Shown one piece after another: positions 22,412-34,438 of a DNA stretch of 64,000 nucleotides (its first letter is position 1; every line of letters begins with the position of its first letter). The notes beneath the pieces are model-generated. The model saw nothing but the letters and a program-made list of their open reading frames with translations, had not been told where the DNA came from and made no database searches. Origin of the DNA: Ypsolopha sequella (Eukaryota; Arthropoda; Insecta; Lepidoptera; Ypsolophidae); assembly GCA_934047225.1 (NCBI GenBank), contig OW203987.1, positions 337,501 to 401,500 of the forward strand, in the 5' to 3' direction. The position numbers and the translations under genes are program-made.

Positions 22412-23120
22412 AAATATTTTCTTACTTTTTGTTTCTAATCGATCTTTTCTAGTAATAATGAAATTATTAATTTTAAAAATAGGGTTCGTGAAGTCCCTTT
22501 AAGGGTTCAGTGGATAACCAATTCTTATGTAAGTTACTACACAAAACGTTTACTAGGAGATTTTTATAATCCACATATTCTCTAAACCTTTTAATCTTTT
22601 AGGAGTTTCAGCCCTTCGCTCCCATCACCGGCACGTACAGCACTCACGTTCACAAATTAGCGATTAGCTATTGAAGATTCAAAGTAAAACATTATACAAC
22701 ACTTCATACATATACACTTATATATACATCAAGGATCAACGAAAAATATAAAAGCTTTTTTATTATCTTACAAAGAAAAAGTCTGGGGTTGATAAAAGAA
22801 ATTGATATTTCTTGAAAGAACACAAAATGAAATAACAAAAGTTGAACAAGTAGTGCTTGTGACTATGTCATATCATATCAAATATATTTGATGTGTGCCG
22901 AAAATGATAAAATTATGCTAAAACATTATTTATCCTCGAATGATGCCAAAATGAGTCGAAGGAAGCACCGCACTAGGTTCCTTTCTTGGAAGCGTTTCAT
23001 CGTATTTCCGCACCCTCATAGCTTCGTCCTGGATAATACAAGAGAGTACCTAAAATACGTCGATTTCGTCACTGACTGATTCATTGACTGACATGATCAT
23101 CAAAACCTCTAGGGTACATT
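22412..23120. other. No recognised gene
   Basis: AT-rich. A 63-codon frame at 22888-23079 is unsupported. Confidence 0.4.
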
Positions 23121-23520
23121 CTGAAGTCCTAAAAAGCTTAAATTTGTTATGCAGACTTAAATTAAAACACAAACAACAAAAAATCTAGAAATCTGTAACG
23201 TTAACCCTCCAACCCCTCAACAATGGAGGGCCGGTTCTGTATTATATAAGAATTTCTTTTCCAACTTTCATAATGTCCTAGAAAGCTGAATTTTGGTATC
23301 TAGGCTAGCATTAGCACACAAATAACAAAAAATATACATAAATCTGTAACTTTCTACCTTCAACCTCGCAGACAGGGGAGTCCGGTTCTATTATATAAGA
23401 ATTTCTTTTCAAACTTCCAAAAGTACTAAAAGGCTGAAATTTGGTTTGCAGACCAGGATTTGCACACAAACAGTGTGTAATTGTCACCCTACAACCCCTC
23501 ATAACGGAGATTGTATTGGT
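23121..23520. repeat. Degenerate direct repeats, about 148 bp, nearly 3 copies
   Basis: Units starting near 23121, 23269 and 23417 share GTCCTA.AAAGCT.AA.TTTG, ACAACAAAAAAT, AATCTGTAAC, and TTATATAAGAATTTCTTTTC. Spacing is about 148 bp. The preceding ACTGACTGAT motif recurs at 25303. Probably part of an old transposon. Confidence 0.6.
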
Positions 23521-23689
23521 ATTTTCTTACTAAAATAAATTAAATCCCACCAAAAATAAAACCGGTCACTATATCTGTGTTGTCTCTCCGCAAATTGTTT
23601 TCTGACATTATTTTGTATTCCGAAAGTTTTAGACGGTATCCGATGACGTCACAGGGCAGCGGCGGTGCGGCGGCGCGTTGACAAATACT

Positions 23690-23803
23690 GAAAATAATTG
23701 ATATTGTTCTTAAGGCGCTATAAATAATTGATATTGTTCTTAAGGCGCTATAAATAATTTATATTGTTCTTAAGGCGCTATAAATAATTTATATTGTTCT
23801 TAA
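23690..23803. repeat. Short tandem array, 30-bp unit, 4 copies
   Basis: The unit contains ATATTGTTCTTAAGGCGCTA. It repeats the junction TTAA plus GGCGCTATAAA that begins the adjoining inverted-repeat element. Confidence 0.9.
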
Positions 23804-24165
23804 GGCGCTATAAACTGCAGAAGTGCTGCCACTTTTGAAAAAAAATCACTATTTTCTTTTTAGAAATATAATTGAAAATCTGTTCAAGTAAATGTGTAGA
23901 TACAGCAATGAACTATTTTTAAATAGCATGGTTTTCATAGACAACGTCTTTGATGAGCCAAAATTTTAACATATGCCAAAAGCAGCCGCTTTTAGGAAAC
24001 GTTAAAATGTTAGCTCATGAAAGACGTTGTCTGTGACAACTATGCTATTTAAAAATAGTTCATTGCTATATCTAAGCATTTACTCAAGCATATTTTCAAT
24101 AATTATTCTAGTAAGAAAATATTTTTTTGTTCTAAAGTGGTAGCACTTTCGCAGCATAAAGCGCC
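23804..24165. mobile_element. TTAA-flanked foldback element, about 170-bp arms
   Basis: Left GGCGCTATAAACTGCAGAAG and right GCGCC inverse, with TTAA on both sides (23800-23803 and 24166-24169). Arms match inward to about 23970 and 24000, including ATGAACTATTTTTAAATAGC (palindromic side) and AGACAACGTCTTT. TTAA points to a piggyBac-type target. No coding capacity. Confidence 0.8.
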
Positions 24166-24310
24166 TTAAATGTAGCGACAGCGAAACACGAAAAATTTGC
24201 TAGCCTTTTTGCCCACTAATATAGATCAAGACACGTGGCAAGGTTCGAATAAGAAAGGCTCTCGTACCATCCGTGTGTTATATAACACTTAGCTCATTTC
24301 CTATTGGGAC

Positions 24311-25232
24311 TATGAACATTTAGCGTCGATGTGAAGGTCCCCGCAAACACTTCCTATGAACATTTAGCGTCGATGTGAAGGTCCCCGCAAACACTTCCTA
24401 TGAACATTTAGCGTCGATGTGAAGGTCCCCGCAAACACTTCCTATGAACATTTAGCGTCGATGTGAAGGTCCCCGCAAACACTTCCTATGAACATTTAGC
24501 GTCGATGTGAAGGTCCCCGCAAACACTTCCTATGAACATTTAGCGTCGATGTGAAGGTCCCCGCAAACACTTCCTATGAACATTTAGCGTCGATGTGAAG
24601 GTCCCCGCAAACACTTCCTATGAACATTTAGCGTCGATGTGAAGGTCCCCGCAAACACTTCCTATGAACATTTAGCGTCGATGTGAAGGTCCCCGCAAAC
24701 ACTTCCTATGAACATTTAGCGTCGATGTGAAGGTCCCCGCAAACACTTCCTATGAACATTTAGCGTCGATGTGAAGGTCCCCGCAAACACTTCCTATGAA
24801 CATTTAGCGTCGATGTGAAGGTCCCCGCAAACACTTCCTATGAACATTTAGCGTCGATGTGAAGGTCCCCGCAAACACTTCCTATGAACATTTAGCGTCG
24901 ATGTGAAGGTCCCCGCAAACACTTCCTATGAACATTTAGCGTCGATGTGAAGGTCCCCGCAAACACTTCCTATGAACATTTAGCGTCGATGTGAAGGTCC
25001 CCGCAAACACTTCCTATGAACATTTAGCGTCGATGTGAAGGTCCCCGCAAACACTTCCTATGAACATTTAGCGTCGATGTGAAGGTCCCCGCAAACACTT
25101 CCTATGAACATTTAGCGTCGATGTGAAGGTCCCCGCAAACACTTCCTATGAACATTTAGCGTCGATGTGAAGGTCCCCGCAAACACTTCCTATGAACATT
25201 TAGCGTCGATGTGAAGGTCCCCGCAAACACTT
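24311..25232. repeat. Minisatellite, 44-bp unit, 21 copies
   Basis: The unit starts TATGAACATTTAGCGTCGAT. Copies appear identical by eye, so the array is very young or strongly homogenised. The last copy lacks two bases. Confidence 0.97.
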
Positions 25233-25796
25233 AAAGTGTTAAAATTCATAAATTAAACTCTAACCATGCTTGAGATATTCACGACCAAAAAAAATTTTAA
25301 TCACTGACTGACTCACTCACTCACTCACTCACTCATATAAAACCTGAATCACTTCCAGATGACTTAGAAACTTGAAATTTAGCATCATAGTAAGTCATGG
25401 TGCGTATACAAAGAAAACATTCTGAAAACGGCTTATATTTAATTATTACAGAAGTAATTATAGAGCAACCTTTGCATACACAGTAGTTCATGAAATTATT
25501 AAAATGTTCACGTGGAATGAAATTTGTATTTAAAGTAGGAAATCTATTATTCGCATTTACCGTTTAAACTTTAGGTGTGAAAACTTGCCAAATTCTACAT
25601 TATTTAGTAGCAAGCATCCTAACAAACTTTCTTTTAATACAAGTGAAGAACGTTGTACATTATTGCAGTTATGACTGAAGAAACCTCCATAAACCTCGGC
25701 ACACAACTTGATCTCAGTAAATTTTTGGCAAAGCCATTTTAATTATTACTTGAGGAAATTAAATTATTCAGCCATGAGCAACTTAAAAAGTAGAAC
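25233..25796. other. No recognised gene; CACT microsatellite
   Basis: ACTC/ACTG run at 25303-25335 followed by a motif (ACTTGAAATTTAGCAT) similar to 23121-23520. Otherwise unassigned. Confidence 0.45.
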
Positions 25797-25889
25797 ATTT
25801 TCAGACATCAAAATAGGAACATTTTCTGAGATCAAAATAGGAACATTTTCTGAGATCAAAATAGGAACATTTTCTGAGATCAAAATACT
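25797..25889. repeat. Short tandem array, 24-bp unit, 4 copies
   Basis: The unit is AACATTTTCTGAGATCAAAA plus TAGG; the first copy varies (CAGACATC). Confidence 0.9.
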
Positions 25890-26954
25890 AAGTTAAAATA
25901 ATATAATTAAATAAATAATCATTCAAATGGTATCACCCAATAATAAAACACAATGTCATGCAATATACAGATTGCGCTTAACTTCTAGTCCACTCTGAAT
26001 ACGAGGCGATTCAACTAGAAGTTTGGCGCGATCTGTACACTTATTTAACGGCATCTTCAATTGAGTGTAAATATTCGATACACAGACAAAGACGTGTTTT
26101 AAATTCCGAGGCGCTTTCGATTTTACACCGATTTCACACAACAGCCTCAGAATTAGGATCAGCACTTACACTCCTGTGACTCTTATGCCACCTAGCGGAC
26201 ACACCTTGGTACTACCTATTTCAGAATTTTTATAAACACATACACGATACTTCGACTATTTACCCTTATTTATTTATTAGTTTATCTGAATAATTAAAAA
26301 TATATACATAATATATATGTACTTATTTATTACGCCAAATATATAGATAAATACACTTCACGACAAAAAATCATGTTTTTTTTTAATATAAATTACTTAT
26401 AATTAACACGCGCAAACAAAACAAAAAGCATATACCAAGCACTTGAAAACGTAAATAAATTCTGTATAATAAAATAACATTCTGCGCGCCTTTCACTGCA
26501 CCATTTTTCAATACTTTATGTCATGTCAAAGGGGTACGCTGCAAAAACAGCGCTGGTCGGAACCTCGTTTTCCAACAGCATACGCTGATCGCGTACTTTC
26601 TTTTACCTTGGAAAAGCTACTACCTCTTATATTAGTTTAGGTTAGTGTAAATAAGTTTTTTGTAAATATTTTTATCTCTCTTAATATTGTTATTTTTGTG
26701 TTCTTTTTCTCAAGCTTTTTTTTTGGTAATAAATCTTTTTTATTCTTATTCTATTCTATACGATCTGTCAAAGCTACCAAAAGCGAGGCGAAAATTTCAA
26801 TGCCTCTGATTGGGTCGTCAAAAGTAAGTTGTTGACCAATCCCGTAGATTTTGAAAATAAAGTCAGATTAACTATGAGAAAATGTGAGACCACCTCGCTT
26901 TGACAGGCGCCTCACTTATGGGTCTGTTGACGGACAAAACGTCTCACATTTAGG
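25890..26954. other. No recognised gene
   Basis: AT-rich. 26630-26760 (AATAAATCTTTTTTATTCTT, then ATTC-type tail) looks like the 3' end of a plus-strand retroposon, but no coding remnant is seen. Confidence 0.4.
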
Positions 26955-27239
26955 ACCACACAAACACACACGCACACACCCTACCACCATGACACTCACT
27001 CCTTTCGTTTTTGTTTAAATTCATTTTAATTTTTAAGTTACTTTAACTTTATAATGTAACTGCTCCCAACACAAAGAGAAGGGCGCTGTTACTCCTTACT
27101 TACAGACCTAAAAACCTAGCTAGGAAACAGCAACACCTTTGTTATGGTACCACATTGTTATAGACTAAGCATAAAGATGTACATATCCTTCATCTTGTAC
27201 CCACTTATGATAAATAAATAAATTTGAATTTGAATTTGA
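26955..27239 (+). mobile_element. LINE 3'UTR and tail fragment (plus strand)
   Basis: A CACACACGCACACACCC tract is followed by a non-coding stretch and ends in AATAAATAAATTTGAATTTG repeats. The CA-rich tract in sense orientation and the TTTGAA tail match the arrangement of the minus-strand LINEs at 2786 and 32698. 5'-truncated, no coding part left. Confidence 0.65.
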
Positions 27240-27249
27240 TACTGCACTG

Positions 27250-27312
27250 CCTTTGTACTGAACTCGGCCCCTTTGTACTGAACTCGGCCCCTTTGTACTG
27301 AACTCGGCCCCT
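27250..27312. repeat. 20-bp unit, 3 copies
   Basis: TTTGTACTGAACTCGGCCCC repeated three times, directly after the LINE tail. Confidence 0.9.
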
Positions 27313-28161
27313 TTTTTACATTTATGTTTTTGATGGGATACTATTCAACCTCAATCAAACTCTCTGGGCGCCAAAAAAACACAAAAATATATAATTTCTC
27401 AGACTTGGATATCTTTAGATGACTCCGAGCCACGATCTGGACTGCAATCTGTTGTTCTAGTTATAATGAGAATCAAGAGGGTTAAACATTAATTGCTAAA
27501 CCCTCCTCGGAGAGCTGTTAGTTTTATACAGAAAAGAGATTAATCTTTGTCCCTGGCACAATCTCTTTATGCAGGAGATTTCTTATCTCCATCTTGATTT
27601 GAGCTCTTAGAATGTTACTGAAAATAATCTATTACCATTATTTATATTGAATTAAAGGCACTTGTACTGTAGTTTCACTATTTATTTATGATTTTCTCTC
27701 AACCGGTTTCTGATTTTACACTATTTTTAAGGAAAGAAATAAAATGAGATTAATTATATTTATTTCAGGTACACTTATTAGGGGTCGGTTTTAATGTAAT
27801 ATAATTAAATAATCTATGTCTATAGGTAATAGTTTAATATAATAAAAAATAATATGGGGAAATACACAATAAAATAATAAAGGTTAGGTTTACTTAAATA
27901 AAATAAAAAAAGCCATTTTATTTTATTAAATAAAATAAAATGTTAATATCACTACGTATTTTCTTTAAATACCCATGAACTTATTAAACTATTCTTACTT
28001 ACTACTTCCTTATCAATATAGTATCATTAAACTATTCAAAGGAATTTTATCACTAAAAGATAATTATATTTATCAGATAATTATATAAGTCAGATAATTA
28101 TATTAGTCAGATTTCGCCTCTGAAGAAATTGTATGACTACAATGAAACTAGTTCACTAACA
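27313..28161. other. Unassigned; contains dispersed repeat copy 2
   Basis: 27720-27892 is the second copy of the repeat at 10560-10720. The rest is AT-rich and unassigned. Confidence 0.5.
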
Positions 28162-28218
28162 AATCTTACTAACATATCGTGAGTAGACGTTATATATTAA
28201 TCTTACTAACATATCGTG
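28162..28218. repeat. 37-bp minisatellite I, left end
   Basis: The unit is ATTAATCTTACTAACATATC plus GTGAGTAGACGTTATAT. About 1.5 copies before a LINE-bearing insert. Confidence 0.9.
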
Positions 28219-30074
28219 CAAGCAACTGACAGCGCTGGTTTTCAGTTTGTCCCATTTTTTACAAATAACACAAACATTACATATTCCTTCCTTGCAGGTA
28301 GGTTTAAAATTTAACTACAATGTTTCTATCAAATTAGATGTAATTTGAAATTATTAATTTCAATTTTACAAATCGATGCAATAATTTATTTATATTCACT
28401 AATTAAAACAATTTACATCATACATTACAATAGATTACATGAGAAAAAAATAAATAAAAAGTAAAAAGAAAATAATAATAATACAGAAATATAATTCGTT
28501 TTTTACTAATCAGGACATAAATAAGATTAACACAAGCTATTTAATACAATTTTTGATACAATTTTTGCGCATTTAATAAAATACGTGCTTGCGCAAGGGT
28601 GGAGGTAAATTATTCCAGATTTTGGTGGCTGCGTATTTGAAGCCACCCCTAAAGCCTGTTGTTTTGTGATTAGGTATTATCAGTTTATCGGTGAAGCGCC
28701 TACGTGTATATCGATTGTGAAAATCTCCAGACCAAGTTAACTTCTCATAGAGATATAAAGGCCTTTGCATATGCACGACTTTGTGAACCAGATTGGCTAA
28801 ATGTAAATTTCTCCGAGATGTCATATTTAGGATGCCTTTTTTATTTAAGAAGGGTGTAATGTGAGCTCGTTTCGGAATCTTATAACAAAAGCGTGCACAC
28901 GCATTTTGGACGCGTTGAATAGCACGTTCCGTTTTGGCGAAGATTCGAGGCCCATATACGACATCACTAAAATTGAACATAGACAGAACCAAACTTTCTA
29001 CAAGTAGCTCACGAACATCCTCCGTGAGAAACTGTCGTACATTATACAAAACTTTAAGCCTAAAAAACGCATTTCTTATTTTTAGACTGACATGTTCCTC
29101 AAAGCGGAGTTCACTGTCCATTGTTAACCCTAAATTTCGTGCACTTTTCACTCCCAGAATGTTTTGGTGGTTGATTTGCACACACGGATTCTTACTTTTG
29201 GCCTGGCACTAATGTTTTGTCCCCATGATTAAAAATTTCGACTTTTGAGGATTCAAAACCAAACAGTTGTTAAGAGCCCATTCATGTATTATATTCAAGT
29301 CTTTATTAATTTTATCCACTGCTCCATCAGTTTCTTCTGGCTTGAAAGAATAGTAAACTTGTGTGTCATCTGCGTAGAGATGTATTTTGCAGTATTCTAT
29401 GTGACGCACAAGATCTGCTGTGTACATAATGAATAATAATGGGCTGAGGATTGTACCTTGTGGGCAGCCTCGTGATACATTCTCAATTTTAGACTGTATC
29501 GGGTTACCTTGACTGTCATCCACCGCAACAAACTGTTTTCGATTAGTCAAATATGAACGAAACCAAGTACAGGAAGCCTGTCATAGCCCATAGTGACTCA
29601 TTTTGGCTAACAAGAGCTCTGTGCTCTGTTTAAACAATCGAACGCCCTCGAAAAATCTAGAAGAACCAGTATACTGCCTTGGCCAGAATCAGAAGAAGAG
29701 ATTATTTCATCAGTAACATGCGCCAATATGCTGTTACTGTTCCATGGCTAGTACGGAAACCAGATTGCATTCTGAGGATGACTTTTTCGGACTCCAGATA
29801 TTTCGTTAGCTGCGTACAAACAACCCTTTCAATGATCTTTGAGAGCACCGGCAGTACGCTTATCAGTCTTAAATCTTTGAAATCCTGAACGGTATTTCCC
29901 TTGGGAAGTGGCTTCACCTTGGCCAGTTTCCACACATCCGGAAACACATTTTGGGCAATCGATTTGTTAATAATACAAGTTATAATAGGTAATGTAATCG
30001 AGAGGGTCATGCGAATCATTTTTACCGATAAAGAATCAAATCCCGATGCAGATGTATTTATATGTTTAATAATT
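28219..30074 (-). mobile_element. LINE insertion C in 37-bp minisatellite I
   Basis: The array stops after ATATCGTG and restarts at AGTAGACG, so this 1.86-kb block interrupts one unit. It carries a minus-strand LINE truncated at its 5' side. I see no clean target-site duplication. 28219-28380 has no recognised LINE sequence and may be 3'UTR. Confidence 0.7.
28573..30074 (-). pseudogene. LINE reverse transcriptase, three frames, disabled
   Basis: On the minus strand, 30142-29702 gives the N-terminal RT region (FPDVWKLAKVKPLPKG, ISVLPVLSKIIERVV, MQSGFRTSHGT). The motif A part is interrupted between 29700 and 29555. 29550-29209 carries motif B as GCPQGTILSPLLFIMY and the catalytic YADDTQVYYSF. 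29181-28573 carries the C-terminal domain ending IWNNLPPPLRKHVFY. At least two frame breaks make it non-functional. The YADDTQ form and C-terminus set it apart from the LINEs at 33133 and 40832. Clade within the Jockey/I/CR1 group not resolved. Confidence 0.85.
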
Positions 30075-30250
30075 AGTAGACGTTGTATATTAATCTTACT
30101 AACATATCGTGAGTACACGTTATATATTAATCTTACTAACATATCGTGAGTACACGTTATATATTAATCTTACTAACATATCGTGAGTAGACGTTATATA
30201 TTAATCTTACTAACATATCGTGAGTACACGTTATATATTAATCTTACTAA
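30075..30250. repeat. 37-bp minisatellite I, middle part
   Basis: About 4.7 units between the LINE insert and the solo-LTR-like insert; variants GTACACG and GTAGACG alternate. Confidence 0.95.
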
Positions 30251-31771
30251 TGTAGCATTGCAAATTTCGTAGGGTTGTTTATCACAAAAAGTTACGCGGC
30301 GAAGTTTGGCTTGATGGTAAATTGCGTTTTACCCTCTTTTATAGACATGAAGATAATCGCGCGACTGCCGCGATGCCGAGAGTTTCTCGTTCATTTGTCG
30401 GACGGAGAGTTACCAGTATACTCGTGTTGGTTGTTTCTTTATTTGATGGCGTTCAACGGCGAATGAAAATGGCGGAGGTGCCAACAGGAGTAGTGTTTTG
30501 ATATATTAGGTGGGTTTTTCGTGTTTAAATTTGGTTAATTATTCATTTGTGTGGAATAGTTTTATAATTTTGTTTTTGTATTTCAGGAAGATTATTTTCG
30601 GACAATTTAGAAAAGGAATTTTTTCGTCGGGTTGGTGGGAGTTCTGAAATCGTCAGATCATGGTATGTATTGCTTTCTTTGTATTTTGAGTCACCGGAAT
30701 TTTGTTCTCATTGTTCCGTGTGGTAAAGGTTTTATTATTGTTTTTTCTCTTCTAATTCCAGGGTGTTTTGTTTTTTCAAGATCTTCGTGTTTTGTTTTCA
30801 AGATCTTCGTGTTTACAAGATCTTCTTGTTCCGAGTTTACCAGTTTCGTGATTTACCATGCTGGCAGAGTAATGACCGCCGCGTGGTGTACGCAGTAAGC
30901 AGTTCTTTTTGTCTGCGTGGACGTGGATCGTTGACCTTGAAGGGGGCAGCGGACGGCGTGTCATTTCCGTGGAGTTAATGGAATAATACAAGTAGGTGTT
31001 GGAATTTTTACTTTTATCCACACACAATGGAGATACCTAGGACGGTATTGTTTTCTGGACACTTAGTTATGTGTCCTATTAGTATTCAAGGTTAAATTCT
31101 TCTTCCTGTTTCACCGAATAACCCAAACTGTAAAATTTAATGTTCTGTAATATTTTTCTTTCCTGGTAGAACTGATTGGTGTACCAGACGATTTGGTTTA
31201 AGAGTATGTTCGACAAAAATTATTGTTTGTAGGATCTACGGCTCCCCTGAGCTAGATTTTATTTAGAAAATTATTTTCCTTGTTTGTATACAAGTTTTGT
31301 TACTTTTAAAGTTTTTTTTATTTAATGTAATTTTCACAAGATTCCATGTAATCTAGTTACCTGTGGATAAGGCGGTAACAATTCCACCTAGTTATCACTT
31401 AAATGTTCATTTATGTCTTGGCTATACTAATTCCAATGTAATATTTCTACCAGATGTTAAGGCGGTACCTATCACAACTATATTAAGGTACTTAAGGTCT
31501 TAGTAATGTCTTGGCATGAACTTGCCAAATGAAGGTCTTGGCTAAACACTTGTAACTAAGATAAATTTTTCCGTTAACACCTTTCCTTAACTTGTGAATG
31601 TTAGATTTTAGTTTTGATAAAATTAAATAAACTTAATTGTATAGTACCTCGAAGTTTTCTTCAGAACCTTTTAACAACTATTAGGTTACAATTAGGTCAC
31701 TGTTTAGTTTTATCTTGTCCAGTTGCATGACCGGTGGAAAGACCGGGTACCCTCCGGTTGTGCACCTGACA
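30251..31771. mobile_element. Probable 1.5-kb solo LTR in minisatellite I
   Basis: The block starts TGTAGCATTG and ends CACCTGACA, is flanked by CTAA on both sides (30247-30250 and 31772-31775), and removing it with one CTAA gives back a normal repeat unit. TG...CA ends and a 4-bp duplication fit a Gypsy-type LTR. No gag or pol is present and I found no internal LTR pair. An AATAAA-like signal lies at about 31625. Orientation is not certain. Confidence 0.55.
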
Positions 31772-32510
31772 CTAACATATCGTGAGTACACGTTATATAT
31801 TAATCTTACTAACATATCGTGAGTAGACGTTATATATTAATCTTACTAACATATCGTGAGTAGACGTTATATATTAATCTTACTAACATATCGTGAGTAG
31901 ACGTTATATATTAATCTTACTAACTTATCGTGACTAGACGTTATATATTAATCTTACTAACATATCGTGAGTAGACGTTATATATTAATCTTACTAACTT
32001 ATCGTGACTAGACGTTATATATTAATCTTACTAACATATCGTGAGTAGACGTTATATATTAATCTTACTAACATATCGTGAGTAGACGTTATATATTAAT
32101 CTTACTAACATATCGTGAGTAGACGTTATATATTAATCTTACTAACTTATCGTGACTAGACGTTAAATATTAATCTTACTAACATATCGTGAGTAGACGT
32201 TATATATTAATCTTACTAACATATCGTGAGTAGAAGTTATATATTAATCTTACTAACATATCGTGAGTAGACCTTATATATTAATCTTACTAACATATCG
32301 TGAGTAGACGTTATATATTAATCTTACTAACTTATCGTGACTAAACGTTATATATTAATCTTACTAACTTATCGTGACTAGACGTTATATATTAATCTTA
32401 CTAACATATCGTGAGTAGATGTTATATATTAATCTTACTAACATATCGTGAGTAGAAGTTATATATTAATCTTACTAACATATCGTGAGTAGACGTTATA
32501 TATTAATCTT
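31772..32510. repeat. 37-bp minisatellite I, right part, about 20 copies
   Basis: Same unit as at 28162. Variants with CTTATCGTGACTAGACG recur at irregular intervals among CATATCGTGAGTAGACG units. Confidence 0.95.
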
Positions 32511-32628
32511 CGAAGGAACCTCGGACATTGTAACGTTCTCGCAACTGAACATACTAAATCATAATAAATACCTATCACAACTAGTTGTTAGTATTTATTA
32601 TTAGTCAGCTCTTCAACTCGACATAAAA

Positions 32629-32697
32629 CTATTAGTAACTAATGCTGCTCCTCTCAACTAGCTAACTATTAGTAACTAATGCTGCCCCTCTCAACTA
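32629..32697. repeat. 37-bp minisatellite II, left end
   Basis: About two copies of CTATTAGTAACTAATGCTGC plus TCCTCTCAACTAGCTAA, ending in CTCTCAACTA where a LINE begins. Confidence 0.95.
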
Positions 32698-34438
32698 TAA
32701 TAATAATAATAATAATAATAATATTGTTTATTTACAACAGGAAAAAACTTATAGCTATACATAAATAAATACACATTTTTATTTTTAAGGAAAAACTATA
32801 CAATAATACCTTGGCACCTGAGCTAAACCGAAAGATCTGTATTCCAGGTGCCAGTCCCTAATCACCTCGGTAAAAAATAAAAAAATAAAGTTAAACCACA
32901 ATATACAAAATTATGCACTTGAATATAAATGTGAAAGTGAGAGGGTGTGTGAGAGTGTGTATGTGTAGAGAGAGGGTGGATGTGTAAGTTTGCGTGAAAA
33001 ATGGAGTGTTTAGATTGAGATTCCCTAGCCCTACGACTTGGGTCTTGGGTTCAGTTGTTTAAGACTACTAGGGAGTGTGTGCTAGAGTGAGTAAGGATTT
33101 TTAGTGTGGAACGGTGGGGGTAAGAGAGAAAATTACTTAGGGATTTCTAGAGCCAGTTCAGTGTCGGCATAGTTTTTGAGCAACAGCCATTGTGTCACAG
33201 CTGCTTTACAAAAATACTTATTCAAGGAAAATAAATTTAGTTCACGATTAATATTTTTGTAAAGATAGCTGCCCAAGAAACAAAAATGTTTACTAATGAA
33301 TTGGGTTCGGAAAACCTCTGTACAGGTCGTAGTATGCATTCGTCTTTTTAGGTATATATCAGGATCAAAAACGAGTGATCGGTGCTGTTTCATTATGGTG
33401 AAAAGTATGAAAAGCTGACGGACTGTAAGAACTTGCCATGATTTGTACAAAAGTTCAGTGGAAAACCTAAAAGGGCGAAAAGTTGCAACCTTTAGTAATG
33501 CTCTTTGAGCATATTCTAATTTAATTAAGTGAGTCTTAGCAGAACCACCCCAGGAAGTAATGCAGTAGATTATAAGCGACTGGGCAAGTGCTAGATAGAC
33601 CTTTTTAATTAACTCAAAATTGGCGACATGGCGTAGGTTTTTGAAGACATATATTAGTTTACGTATTCTGGAGGCTAGTTGATCTATGTGATATTCGAAA
33701 GAAAGATGATCATCTATCACTACGCCCAAATATTTAATTGAAATTGTAGATTCCAAAACATGACAATCACAATTGATATTGGGAAACGGACATAAATGAG
33801 CAGTTAAGTTGTAGGTTTTAGGTGGGGGCAGGGTGTTAGATCTTAAACAAAATGTAATATACTTAGTTTTGGTTGAATTTAAAGTAAGCATGTTTTGAGT
33901 TAACCATTGAGTCACCGTATTTAGTCCTTCTTGAGCATCACGAAAGACCGTATTCCATGTATTGCCAGAAAAAAGTAGGACGGTATCATCTGCGTAAGTA
34001 ATGATTTTAGAGTTTTGAATGTTAAGGTCTGAAAGTTGGTTTATATAAATTAAGAATAAGGTGGGTCCTAAAATACTCCCTAGTGGAACTCCATAAGTAA
34101 TTCGCTGCTCGTTGCTTTTTACCAAACCTATTTTAACAGATTGAGATCTGTCAGAAAGGTAGCTCCTGAACAGTTCGAGTTGAGATCCCCTGATACCCAT
34201 CTGTTCCAATTTGTGTACAAGTATTGGAATGGACACTGTATCGAAAGCCTTGGCAAGATCCAGGAAAATTGCCAAGGTCCTTCTACCACAGTCTAAACTT
34301 CTTGCAACAAAATCAGTAAGTTCGTGAACAGCATCCGCAGTCGATATATTTGACCTAAAACCGAACTGATTTTTGGAAAGGAGGTTATATCGTTCGAGAT
34401 AACTCACAAGTTGCTGATTAATAATACGTTCTAAGAAT
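32698..34438 (-). mobile_element. 5'-truncated LINE D inserted in 37-bp minisatellite II
   Basis: The 3' tail is an ATA/TAT run (32698-32724). The 5-bp sequence AACTA is present at both borders (32693-32697 and 34439-34443), and the repeat continues in register after it, so this is a clean target-primed insertion. A GT/AG-rich tract at 32925-33000 (plus strand) lies in the 3'UTR. Confidence 0.9.
33133..34438 (-). CDS. LINE D reverse transcriptase, N-terminally truncated by insertion
   Basis: About 424 codons are open on the minus strand without a stop. Visible RT motifs in order: NQFGFRSNISTADAVHEL, motif A FLDLAKAFDTVSIPIL, motif B YGVPLGSILGPTLFLIYIN, motif C TYADDTVLLFSG, then LTLNSTKTKYI and IKYLGVVIDDHLSFEYHI of the thumb region, and SWGGSAKTHLIKLEYAQRAL. 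The frame runs to the 5' edge of the insertion, so there is no native start and the endonuclease is absent. Motif B has leucine where relatives, including the copy at 40832, have the conserved glutamine (VPQG), which probably lowers or kills activity. A young but defective copy of a CR1/Jockey-group LINE. Confidence 0.88.

Noticed and set aside
24311..25232. CRISPR-like regular repeat
   Set aside because: Whole 44-bp units are identical with no spacers, and the context is eukaryotic.
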